DNA of 12,915 nucleotides from Nocardia sp. (GTDB lineage: Bacteria > Actinomycetota > Actinomycetes > Mycobacteriales > Mycobacteriaceae), in contig JAFMQT010000077.1 in NCBI GenBank assembly GCA_017354515.1, positions 1-12,915 of the forward strand, written 5' to 3'. Shown one piece after another: positions 7,557-12,915 of the stretch. Each line of letters begins with the position of its first letter. Positions within the stretch are counted from its first letter, which is position 1. The notes beneath the pieces are model-generated. The model saw nothing but the letters and a program-made list of their open reading frames with translations. It was not told the DNA's origin and made no database searches. The translations under genes and the position numbers were made by a program.

Positions 7557-7568
7557 CCGACCGGTCGG
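7557..7568. repeat. 12-bp palindrome CCGACCGGTCGG between espG and the PE-like gene
   Basis: This is a perfect 12-base palindrome starting 8 bases past the espG stop on the minus strand. CGGTCGGT within it recurs at 7502-7509. It could form part of a 3' hairpin for espG or an operator; nothing decides between these. Confidence 0.4.
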
Positions 7569-7576
7569 TGGGTGGG

Positions 7577-8278
7577 TCAGCGGGGGATGCGTTTGTGGAG
7601 ATGTTCGGCGATCTGCCGGCGGTTGGCGGGGGTGATGTACACCTCCTCGCCGGCGCGCAGCAGGTAGCGTCCGTCGTCGGCGACGTCGATCCACGTGTAG
7701 TACAGCGTGGGTGCGGGAGTGGGCTGGTCCAGCCCGGCCTCGATCCGGATATGCCCCTCGGCCGTATGGCGTTTCGACAACAGCCGCCGAATGCGGTGCG
7801 GCGCCGGGCCCGGCCGCGGCTCGTTCTCATCGCGGACCGCGGCGCTGCGCGCCGAGTGCGCGGGGTGCCTTCCGGCCGGGCAGTCGGGCAGCAGGGCTGC
7901 GATCCGGGCACCGAGTTTGGCGGTGTGGCCGATGGATATCGTGATCCGACCGCCGAAATCCGGTGTGCGTCCGGGTTTTTGCACGGCCAGCACGGCGTGG
8001 TCGTAGATGACCGCGCCGAGGGCGCGGATCTCGTCCCCGGGTGTGTGCGGGCCGCCGATCAACGCCACCCGCGTGCGTGGCGCGGCCAGAATGCGCAAGC
8101 AGGCAGTCAGGTCCGCATCCTGTCCCAGCGGCATGCGCGCTTCGAGTTGCGCGCGCAGACTCCTTGCCTCATGCTCCGTACCGGGAGTCTCGAGTACGCG
8201 CAGCGGGAACGGATAGCGGTCGAGATCGGTCTCGCGCCAGATATGAGCGAACTCGTCGGGTGTGAAAGACCAACTCAC
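7577..8278 (-). CDS. espG: ESX secretion-associated protein, EspG family
   Basis: Cytosolic chaperone of type VII secretion; EspG proteins bind the tip of the PPE partner in PE-PPE pairs and keep them soluble for export. The 233-residue product (from GTG) shows the family pattern: SWSFTPDEFAHIWRETDLDRYPFPL at the N-terminus (about 2-26), then an Arg-rich helical part, alternating beta segments (RVALIGG, VIYDHAVLAVQ, GRITISIG), a helical C-terminal segment with RIRRLLSKRHTAEGHIRIE, and YYTWIDVADDGRYLL near the end. There is no signal peptide. An ATG at 8290 is in frame, but GAAGGA runs directly into it; GTG 8278 has that Shine-Dalgarno 11 bases upstream, so I prefer it with moderate certainty. 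It lies 5' of the PE-like and PPE-like genes on the same strand, which supports the assignment. Fold-level identity rests on sequence pattern memory only. Confidence 0.8.
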   Translation of the reverse strand: MSWSFTPDEFAHIWRETDLDRYPFPLRVLETPGTEHEARSLRAQLEARMPLGQDADLTACLRILAAPRTRVALIGGPHTPGDEIRALGAVIYDHAVLAVQKPGRTPDFGGRITISIGHTAKLGARIAALLPDCPAGRHPAHSARSAAVRDENEPRPGPAPHRIRRLLSKRHTAEGHIRIEAGLDQPTPAPTLYYTWIDVADDGRYLLRAGEEVYITPANRRQIAEHLHKRIPR

Positions 8279-8317
8279 GCCGACTCGCATCCTTCATATT
8301 CGACCGATACTCGAAGT

Positions 8318-8325
8318 CAGGGTAA
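8318..8325 (-). promoter_or_regulatory. TTACCCTG element upstream of espG
   Basis: This is the minus-strand copy of the 8-mer also found ahead of the PE-like gene. It lies 28 bases from ATG 8290 and 40 from GTG 8278. With TACCCT read as -10, a poor TGGCCT lies at the -35 position with a 17-base spacer. It is a candidate espG promoter. Confidence 0.35.
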
Positions 8326-8370
8326 CGGTGCGGCGCGGGTTAGGCCAGAGGACCGGAATATGATGTGCCA

Positions 8371-8384
8371 GAAGACTAGTCTTC
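8371..8384. repeat. 14-bp perfect palindrome at the end of the permease gene
   Basis: GAAGACTAGTCTTC reads identically on both strands and spans the permease stop codon. It lies about 80 bases upstream of the espG start. It may be a regulatory site for espG, a weak 3' hairpin, or chance. Confidence 0.4.
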
Positions 8385-9572
8385 GCTCGCGAGGGCCTGT
8401 CTGAGGGTGATGCGTCCGTGCGTTTGCATCAGCGACCGGCGGTAGACGATCTCCGCGGTGACCACGATGGCGCAGGCCGTGACGAATGTGATGAGCAACG
8501 ACAGCATCGGCTCCCACCACGCGGCGGAGCCAGCTGCCATGCGGGCCGGCATCACCACCACCGAGGCGATCGGAACATACGAGGCGACGGTGCGTGCCAC
8601 CCCCGACAGGAACATGCCGCCGAACAGGACGATCACCAGGATCGTGGTCAACGGCATCGAGGTCGATTGCAGATCCTCGGTGCGCGAGGCCAGGGCGCCC
8701 GCGACCGCCCACAGACTGGCCAGCGCCAGGAATCCGACGAGGAAGAACACGATGAACCATCCGGCGGCGCCGACGATCCGGGTGATGTCGCCGCCGTGCC
8801 CGGACACATTCAATCCGATCAGCCCGGCCGCGACGAACAACACCAGCTGTGCGAGCGCGAGCGCGGTATTGCCCGCCACCTTCCCGATCAGCAACTGCCG
8901 CACCGGAATCGCGCTCGCGAGAATCTCCACGATCCGGTTCTGCTTCTCCGCCACCACACTCTGCGCGATGGACATGCCGAACAGCAGCGACGACATGTAG
9001 AACAGCAGGCCGAAGACGTAGGCGACGACCTTCGCCAATCCCGAATCCTTGGTAGCCGGCCCGAGCAGGTCGTAGGTCACCGCACCGCCACTACGCAACT
9101 GCTCGATGGTGGTGCCCGCCGCGGCGGCATTGCGCTGCATGGCCAGTTGCGCGGCGGCGGTGCCGACAGCGGTGTCCAGATCGTTGTTCCGGCTGGATTT
9201 GCCGATCAGGCGCCACCCGGTGGGCGGGTCCGGTACGAGCCCGGCATCGGCGGAGCCCGAGCGAACGGCCTGCTCTACCGCCGCGATATCGGTCGCGGGG
9301 TGTGCGGTCATCCGGGTCTTGGCGTCCTTGGCCGCGGCAATGTGGTCGGCGGCCGCGACCAGCTGCTGGGCGTCCTGGCCGGTGACGGCGATCTTCATGG
9401 TGTCGGTATGCGATCCCACGATCGTGCTCACCGCGAGCGAGAGCGCGATCGCGGCAATGGTGAACACCGTGGACATGATGAAGTTGCGGTCGCGGACCTT
9501 CACCGCGATCTCCCGCCGCGCGACGATCGACCACGGTCCGCCCGGTCCGCCTGGTGCGTGGCGGTTGCTCAC
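8376..9572 (-). CDS. ABC-2-type transporter permease (NatB-like)
   Basis: Membrane component of an ABC exporter; in the NatAB-like group the substrate is sodium or unknown small molecules, and the substrate here is unknown. The 398-residue product has one N-terminal membrane segment (about 31-53), an extracytoplasmic domain of about 130 residues, and then five further hydrophobic segments, including AYVFGLLFYMSSLLFG, LALAQLVLFVAAGLIGL, WFIVFFLVGFLALASL, TILVIVLFGGMFLSG and LSLLITFVTACAIVV. VVAEKQNRIVEILASA after the second segment is the E-K-x-x-R-x-x-E motif typical of ABC-2 permeases. GTG 9572 is the likely start, but no clear Shine-Dalgarno precedes it. The matching ATPase gene lies 74 bases upstream on the same strand, so the two form an operon. 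Confidence 0.9.
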   Translation of the reverse strand: MSNRHAPGGPGGPWSIVARREIAVKVRDRNFIMSTVFTIAAIALSLAVSTIVGSHTDTMKIAVTGQDAQQLVAAADHIAAAKDAKTRMTAHPATDIAAVEQAVRSGSADAGLVPDPPTGWRLIGKSSRNNDLDTAVGTAAAQLAMQRNAAAAGTTIEQLRSGGAVTYDLLGPATKDSGLAKVVAYVFGLLFYMSSLLFGMSIAQSVVAEKQNRIVEILASAIPVRQLLIGKVAGNTALALAQLVLFVAAGLIGLNVSGHGGDITRIVGAAGWFIVFFLVGFLALASLWAVAGALASRTEDLQSTSMPLTTILVIVLFGGMFLSGVARTVASYVPIASVVVMPARMAAGSAAWWEPMLSLLITFVTACAIVVTAEIVYRRSLMQTHGRITLRQALASED

Positions 9573-9597
9573 GCGGTGTCTATCTGTGCGTTAGCGG

Positions 9598-9639
9598 GGG
9601 GCGCTGCGTGGTGACGCTTCGCTACCGCCTTCGCGCCCC
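9598..9639 (-). other. Possible hairpin between ATPase and permease genes
   Basis: A 7-bp stem (GGGGCGC at 9598-9604 with GCGCCCC at 9633-9639) encloses a 28-base loop that holds a smaller GCGT/ACGC stem (9606-9617). It fills much of the 74-base spacer upstream of a permease start lacking a ribosome binding site. A role in mRNA processing or differential expression is only a guess. Confidence 0.3.
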
Positions 9640-9646
9640 GACCCGC

Positions 9647-10525
9647 TCACGCGACCACCTCCCGGTAGATCTCGGCCACCGATGAGCGCACCTCGGCCAG
9701 TTCCCGTACGGAACCGAATTCCAGTGCCCGCGTCAGCAGTTCGTCGGTACTCATCCCGTTCAGTTCCACCAGCGCGGTGGTGCCGTTGGATTCGACCACC
9801 GTCAATCCGGGCAACTCGCTCAGCCACGCGGGCGGGCGATCGCATACGAGCCGATGTCGTAGCGGCCGTGCGGCGGCCAGTTCCGCGGTCGTTCCCCGCG
9901 CGACCACGGCACCCGCGGCGAGGATCACCAGCCGATCGCACAGCCGGGCGACCAGATCGAGTTGGTGGGAGGAGAACAAGATCGGAACCCCTTCGGCCGC
10001 ATACTCATCCAGCAGCGCGGCCATCGAGTCGGTAGCCACCGGATCCAGTCCCGAGAAGGGCTCGTCCAGCACCAGCAGCTGCGGCTCGGACACCACGGCG
10101 GCCGCGATCTGCACCCGCTGCTGATTGCCCAGCGACAGCGACTCCAGTTTGTCCTTGGCCCGTTCACCGAGCTCGAATCGCTCCAGCAGTTCCACCGCTC
10201 GCGCCCGGGCCGCCACCGCGCTCACTCCCCGCAGGCGCGCCAGATACACCAGTTGATCCAGTACCGGCTGCTTGGGATAGAGTCCGCGCTCCTCGGGCAT
10301 GTACCCGAACGCGCGTCGATCCGCCGCGGTGACCGGGTTGCCGTTCCATCGGACCTCGCCCCCGTGCGCCGCCAGCACACCCATGATCATCCGCATGGCG
10401 GTGGTCTTGCCCGCCCCGTTGGCTCCGACGAACCCCGTCATCCCCCCGCCGGGGACCGTGAACGTGACATCGTCCACCGCGACCTTGTCCCCGAAACGGC
10501 GCACCAGGTGAGCCACCTCGAGCAT
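9647..10525 (-). CDS. ABC transporter ATP-binding protein (NatA-like)
   Basis: ATPase subunit that drives the permease encoded just downstream. The 292-residue product has Walker A GANGAGKTT (34-42), the Q-loop region YMPEERGLYPKQ (75-86), a signature LSLGNQQR (130-137), Walker B LLVLDEP (150-156) with D-loop SGLDP, and the switch histidine SSHQ (His187). The C-terminal 80 residues form a small extra domain like that of NatA-type ATPases. LSLGNQQ instead of LSGGQ is usual in this group. ATG 10525 has GGAGG 4 bases upstream. The upstream region carries a TCCGCCC repeat array, and the neighbouring DUF4254 gene is divergent. Confidence 0.93.
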   Translation of the reverse strand: MLEVAHLVRRFGDKVAVDDVTFTVPGGGMTGFVGANGAGKTTAMRMIMGVLAAHGGEVRWNGNPVTAADRRAFGYMPEERGLYPKQPVLDQLVYLARLRGVSAVAARARAVELLERFELGERAKDKLESLSLGNQQRVQIAAAVVSEPQLLVLDEPFSGLDPVATDSMAALLDEYAAEGVPILFSSHQLDLVARLCDRLVILAAGAVVARGTTAELAAARPLRHRLVCDRPPAWLSELPGLTVVESNGTTALVELNGMSTDELLTRALEFGSVRELAEVRSSVAEIYREVVA

Positions 10526-10552
10526 CGAACCTCCCCACCGTCATGCGCAGGA

Positions 10553-10621
10553 TCCGCCCGGGTGCCCGGATCCGCCCGGCTGTGCCCAGAGCTCCGCCCG
10601 GCTGTGCCTTGAACTCCGCCC
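10553..10621. repeat. Four-copy TCCGCCC direct-repeat array
   Basis: TCCGCCC occurs at 10553, 10571, 10593 and 10615 (first base), spaced 18, 22 and 22. Copies two and three share a longer unit, TCCGCCCGGCTGTGCC. The spacing is near two helical turns, and the array lies 28-96 bases upstream of the ATPase start, where an operator or iterated activator site could sit. No regulator was recognised. Confidence 0.6.
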
Positions 10622-10791
10622 GCTAGCGTACGACACGGTGCATGCGACGACCATGGCTCGGCGTACCGCGAGTCATCCCGGCCGAAGGGCACCGGTGGGC
10701 CATCGGAAGGGCAGTGACCGGAACACGCGAGGCGCGCACTCTTGAGTTAGCACCCGGCGTCGCAGGATTGCCCCCTTTCGGATCGGCGGCG

Positions 10792-10805
10792 CACCGGATC
10801 CGGTG
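10792..10805. repeat. 14-bp perfect palindrome CACCGGATCCGGTG
   Basis: This perfect inverted repeat lies in the divergent spacer, 84 bases upstream of the DUF4254 start. Such a dyad could bind a dimeric repressor of the TetR type, but GC-rich palindromes also arise by chance in this DNA. Confidence 0.4.
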
Positions 10806-10888
10806 TGGCCCGCCCTGGCCGCACCGGGCTCGCGATCCGGTCTCCGCACGTGGCGTCGGGTGCCACCAACGACTCACCGGAGGTCCCG

Positions 10889-11434
10889 ATGGCTACCGCA
10901 TCGCAGCCGATCGGCCGCGTCGCGCGAATGGCACCCGGTGGGCTGCGCGGCAGTAGGTCAGCCGTGGTGGGCCGGGGCGCCGTGGGGACGGGCGCCCCGG
11001 ACACGCGGGCCGGCCTGTACCCGCAGTGCCCGGACGCCGATGAACTGCTCTCGGCCTGCTGCGGCCACCTCGGTGACGATTTCGGCGATCATCCGGTTAC
11101 CCGGTGCGCACATCACCTTGCCGAACTGCACGCCATCCGCCGCACATCACCCATGCGGGTCGCCGAGATAGATTGCCGCCGCAGGGAACTCATCGTCACC
11201 ATCGATCAGTGGGTGGGTATGCGGCCGGCCTCGGCGCGTGGCTGCTCGTTCGGCGCGATGGTTGATACGCTGGCGGCCGCCCAGGTGCGCGCCACCCTGC
11301 TGTTGCACGCAGCCGACTCCCGTGACGAACGAGTGCGCGCCGCATGGCTTCTGGTCGGTTCACTCGCCGATGACTGGGACGGGCTGATCACCCGGATCGG
11401 AGCCGGCCCACTGCCCGGGCGCCGCTTCGGCTGA
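10889..11434 (+). CDS. DUF4254 domain-containing protein
   Basis: Function is unknown; the family is common in Nocardia and relatives. The 181-residue product has a variable, Gly/Arg-rich first 45 residues. A helical core follows, with HHLAELHAIRR (about 75-85), EIDCRRRELIVTIDQWV (93-109), the hallmark of the family, and DERVRAAWLLVGSLADDWDGL (146-166). There is no signal peptide, membrane segment or catalytic motif. ATG 10889 is chosen because GGAGGT precedes it by 4 bases; a GTG 84 bases upstream is also in frame but lacks a site. Several cysteines (47, 57, 58, 73, 96, 119) are notable. It stands alone between a divergent ABC operon and a downstream secreted hydrolase with its own leader. 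Confidence 0.75.
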   Translation: MATASQPIGRVARMAPGGLRGSRSAVVGRGAVGTGAPDTRAGLYPQCPDADELLSACCGHLGDDFGDHPVTRCAHHLAELHAIRRTSPMRVAEIDCRRRELIVTIDQWVGMRPASARGCSFGAMVDTLAAAQVRATLLLHAADSRDERVRAAWLLVGSLADDWDGLITRIGAGPLPGRRFG

Positions 11435-11492
11435 CGCCGATACTCGCGATTGGCACCCGGCGCGGCCATTCCTGGCAGTGCGACCGGTGAAT

Positions 11493-11510
11493 TCACAGCT
11501 AATTCGCAGT
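11493..11510 (+). promoter_or_regulatory. PhoP/MtrA-like direct-repeat box upstream of the serine hydrolase
   Basis: TCACAGC (11493-11499), a 4-base spacer TAAT, and TCGCAGT (11504-11510) match the 7-4-7 direct-repeat architecture of the mycobacterial PhoP box (TCACAGC twice); 7/7 and 5/7 positions agree. The repeat period is 11 bases, one helical turn, as OmpR-family dimers require. The related regulator MtrA uses a similar motif. The site ends 95 bases before the gene's ATG. Binding is inferred. Confidence 0.45.
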
Positions 11511-11605
11511 CGGTTAACGTGTGGTGTGCGGCGACGAGCGACGCACTCGCTGCGATACTGCGAACAACCGAGGCCACGGCCCGGTCGTGACCGACGGGAG
11601 ATGTG

Positions 11606-12310
11606 ATGCGGAGCAAGGCGTTAGCGCCGATCGCGGCGCTGTTCATGATGGTGTCGGGCGTGGTCACGGCGGCGGCCGAGCCCACCGCGCGGCCAGTGGA
11701 TCTACCGGTGAACCTGCCGGTCAATCCACGTACGTCATTCGCTGTCGTCTCGGTGGTGCCCGGGGTCAGCACCGCGACACCCAATGCTGACGAGCCGCGG
11801 CCGGCGCTGTCGATCATCAAGCTGTACCTGGTCGATTTCGCGCTCCGCCACGGCGACGGCTCACCCGGTGACAAGGCCCTGGCACAGAGCGCGATCCAGT
11901 TGTCGGACAACAATGCCGCGAACGCGCTGGACAATAAGTATCCGCAGGCCATCGGTGCCACCGCCGGTGAATTCCACCTGACCCACACCTGGCGCGCGGG
12001 CTTCTGGGGCAATTCGACCACCAGCGCCCGCGACACTGCGTCCTTCCTGAGCGCCAAGGAAATCACCGATCCCGGCTCCCCGATTCTGGGCTGGATGGCC
12101 ACCGCCGCCCCCGTCGCCGCCGACGGCACCGCGCAGAACTGGGGCACCGCCCACATTCCCGCCATGATGGGCACCAAATGGGGCTGGGCCGATGACCGGG
12201 TATCGCTGGTCGCCTCGGCGTCTTTCGGTCCCGGATTCGCCACCGCCGCCTTCACCAACGGCGGACCCGGCGACGAGAACGCCGATCTGGCCGCTTTCAG
12301 TTTGCATTAG
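11606..12310 (+). CDS. Secreted serine hydrolase, beta-lactamase/DD-peptidase fold
   Basis: Predicted exported 234-residue protein. Residues 1-24 form a Sec signal peptide (basic MRSK, hydrophobic core, cleavage near TAAA-E); there is no lipobox cysteine. The mature part carries motifs of the penicillin-recognising superfamily in the right order: S69-I-I-K72 (SxxK, nucleophile and base), S100-D-N102 (SDN) and G189-T-K-W-G-W (190s), where KTG would be expected but KWG is found. No obvious Glu166-type deacylation motif was seen, so beta-lactamase activity cannot be assumed; a cell-wall or inactive role is equally possible. ATG 11606 is preferred to GTG 11603 because GGGAG ends 5 bases before it. 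It ends 18 bases from a convergent gene. An OmpR-family-type box lies upstream. Confidence 0.82.
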   Translation: MRSKALAPIAALFMMVSGVVTAAAEPTARPVDLPVNLPVNPRTSFAVVSVVPGVSTATPNADEPRPALSIIKLYLVDFALRHGDGSPGDKALAQSAIQLSDNNAANALDNKYPQAIGATAGEFHLTHTWRAGFWGNSTTSARDTASFLSAKEITDPGSPILGWMATAAPVAADGTAQNWGTAHIPAMMGTKWGWADDRVSLVASASFGPGFATAAFTNGGPGDENADLAAFSLH

Positions 12311-12321
12311 ACCGAAAGCGT

Positions 12322-12339
12322 CGACCGGTCAGGCGGTCG
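12322..12339. terminator. Short hairpin at the convergent gene ends
   Basis: CGACCG (12322-12327) pairs with CGGTCG (12334-12339) around a 6-base loop, just after the serine-hydrolase stop and overlapping the end of the minus-strand gene. It may terminate both. The stem is short and lacks a T tract. Confidence 0.35.
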
Positions 12340-12915
12340 GAACCACGCCGTGCGGCCGAATCAGGGGAAGGTCGTTGTAGGTGGCGATGCCGGGTTCGGC
12401 ATCGACGACCGCGGAGATGGCGTTGAGCACCGGCATGGCGGTCATGATGTGGCCGAGGGTCATGAAGTCGGCCATGGTCTCGGCCTGGAAATCCGGCGGC
12501 GGCAGGAAGCTGACGATGTTCTTGACCGTCGGGCGACCTTCGACCTGCAGAACCCAGCCGTCCTGATCGATCTTCCAATCGGGTTCCAGGGTTTGGCCTT
12601 TGCGCCAGCGGACGGTCAGCTCGACGACGGTCCGGTCACCGATGATGCCCTTCCAGCTCGCGAAAACACCTGCGACGCAACCGGCTCCGATGGTCCACGA
12701 GCCGAGGTCGAGATCGGCTGTGGTCTGGGCGAATTCGGCATCGCAGCGGACCTCGTCGAGTTCCACCCCGAGGGAGTCGGCGATCATCCGGACCGCCTCG
12801 CCGAAGACCCCGGTGCCCTGTGCGGCCATCGCGGGCAGATCGGGGTCGGCGATGGGACGGCCGAACCCCACCGGCCGTTCGGTGTCGGGGGAGTCGTAGA
12901 AGGTGGTGTCGGCGG
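12329..12915 (-). CDS. DapB-like NAD(P)H-dependent oxidoreductase, C-terminal part
   Basis: The frame is open to the right edge, so the N-terminal nucleotide-binding domain lies outside the window; 195 residues are visible. They match the C-terminal part of the actinobacterial dihydrodipicolinate-reductase-like family (related to 2,4-diaminopentanoate dehydrogenase): DEVRCDAEFAQTTADLDLG, GSWTIGAGCVAGVFASWKG, GDRTVVELTVRWRKGQTLEP, FLPPPDFQAETMADFMTLGH and PGIATYNDLP. A GTG at 12871 could be taken for a start, but upstream codons continue with family-like residues (TTFYDSPDTERPVGFG), so it is internal. The family lacks a fixed known substrate; it is not the lysine-pathway DapB itself. It converges on the serine hydrolase with an 18-base gap. 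Confidence 0.8.
   Translation of the reverse strand, partial: ADTTFYDSPDTERPVGFGRPIADPDLPAMAAQGTGVFGEAVRMIADSLGVELDEVRCDAEFAQTTADLDLGSWTIGAGCVAGVFASWKGIIGDRTVVELTVRWRKGQTLEPDWKIDQDGWVLQVEGRPTVKNIVSFLPPPDFQAETMADFMTLGHIMTAMPVLNAISAVVDAEPGIATYNDLPLIRPHGVVPTA

Larger units (their letters stand above)
10526..10888. other. Divergent intergenic region between the ABC operon and DUF4254 gene
   Basis: These 363 bases hold no gene I can support. They contain the TCCGCCC repeat array (10553-10621), a 14-bp perfect palindrome (10792-10805), and an ACTC-tt-GAGT inverted repeat followed by TTAGCAC (about 10739-10752). Ribosome binding sites for both flanking genes lie at the edges: GGAGG in minus-strand sense near 10530, and GGAGGT at 10879-10884. 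Promoters for both directions should lie here, but I cannot place them confidently. Confidence 0.5.

Noticed and set aside
7568..8404. 278-codon plus-strand frame over espG
   Set aside because: The minus-strand frame shows EspG-family patterns, and the plus-strand product has no recognisable domain and an implausible composition.
8418..9614. 398-codon open frame antisense to the ABC permease
   Set aside because: The product is a Arg/Gly/His-rich low-complexity chain, while the minus strand encodes a clear membrane permease next to its ATPase.
10115..10140. Degenerate ABC signature LSLGNQQ as a sign of an inactive ATPase
   Set aside because: This variant is usual in NatA-like ATPases, and all other motifs are intact.
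10739..10760. CIRCE-like (HrcA) site suggested by ACTC-tt-GAGT-TAGCAC
   Set aside because: The arms are too close, two bases instead of nine, and the TTAGCAC half-site has no matching GTGCTAA partner.
1..12915. CRISPR arrays, tRNA or rRNA genes, insertion sequences, attachment sites
   Set aside because: No regularly spaced repeats, tRNA cloverleaf, transposase frame or terminal inverted repeats were seen when reading the window.

Overview
The window is high-G+C actinobacterial DNA and most resembles a Nocardia-type member of the Mycobacteriales. Evidence for this is the gene order RNase E/G - rplU - rpmA - obgE - proB, an RNase E with a long Arg/acidic N-terminal extension, EspG and PPE-type (type VII secretion) proteins, a DUF4254 protein and a mycobacterial-type DapB-like protein. 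The genus is inferred, not proven.

Layout. (1) 1-6226, plus strand, core housekeeping block: 5'-truncated rne (1-2523), a strong terminator hairpin, a 340-bp leader region, rplU (L21), rpmA (L27), a second strong hairpin, obgE (ribosome-assembly GTPase) and proB (glutamate 5-kinase). (2) 6246-8278, minus strand, the accessory part: an EspG-family chaperone, a small helical protein with a YxxxD type VII secretion signal, and a PPE-like WxG protein with a proline-rich tail. The last two overlap by ATGA. No ESX membrane or ATPase gene is visible, so this looks like an orphan substrate-chaperone cassette served by an ESX system elsewhere. (3) 8376-10525, minus strand: a NatAB-like ABC exporter (permease and ATPase), with a TCCGCCC repeat array upstream of the ATPase. 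(4) 10889-11434, plus: a DUF4254 protein. (5) 11606-12310, plus: a secreted serine-hydrolase (beta-lactamase/DD-peptidase fold) with SxxK and SDN motifs but KWG instead of KTG, preceded by a PhoP/MtrA-like direct repeat. (6) 12329-12915, minus: C-terminal part of a DapB-like NAD(P)H-dependent oxidoreductase, running off the right edge.

How they fit together. L21, L27, ObgE and RNase E all serve ribosome biogenesis and RNA turnover, which explains region 1; ProB is a customary passenger. The EspG/PE-like/PPE-like trio is a self-consistent unit, since EspG proteins in mycobacteria bind PE-PPE heterodimers and deliver them to the ESX secretion machine. Genes 3-6 look like independent envelope or metabolic units. 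The most interesting material is the orphan EspG cassette with a repeated TTACCCTG element ahead of two of its genes, and the OmpR-family-type box upstream of the secreted hydrolase.
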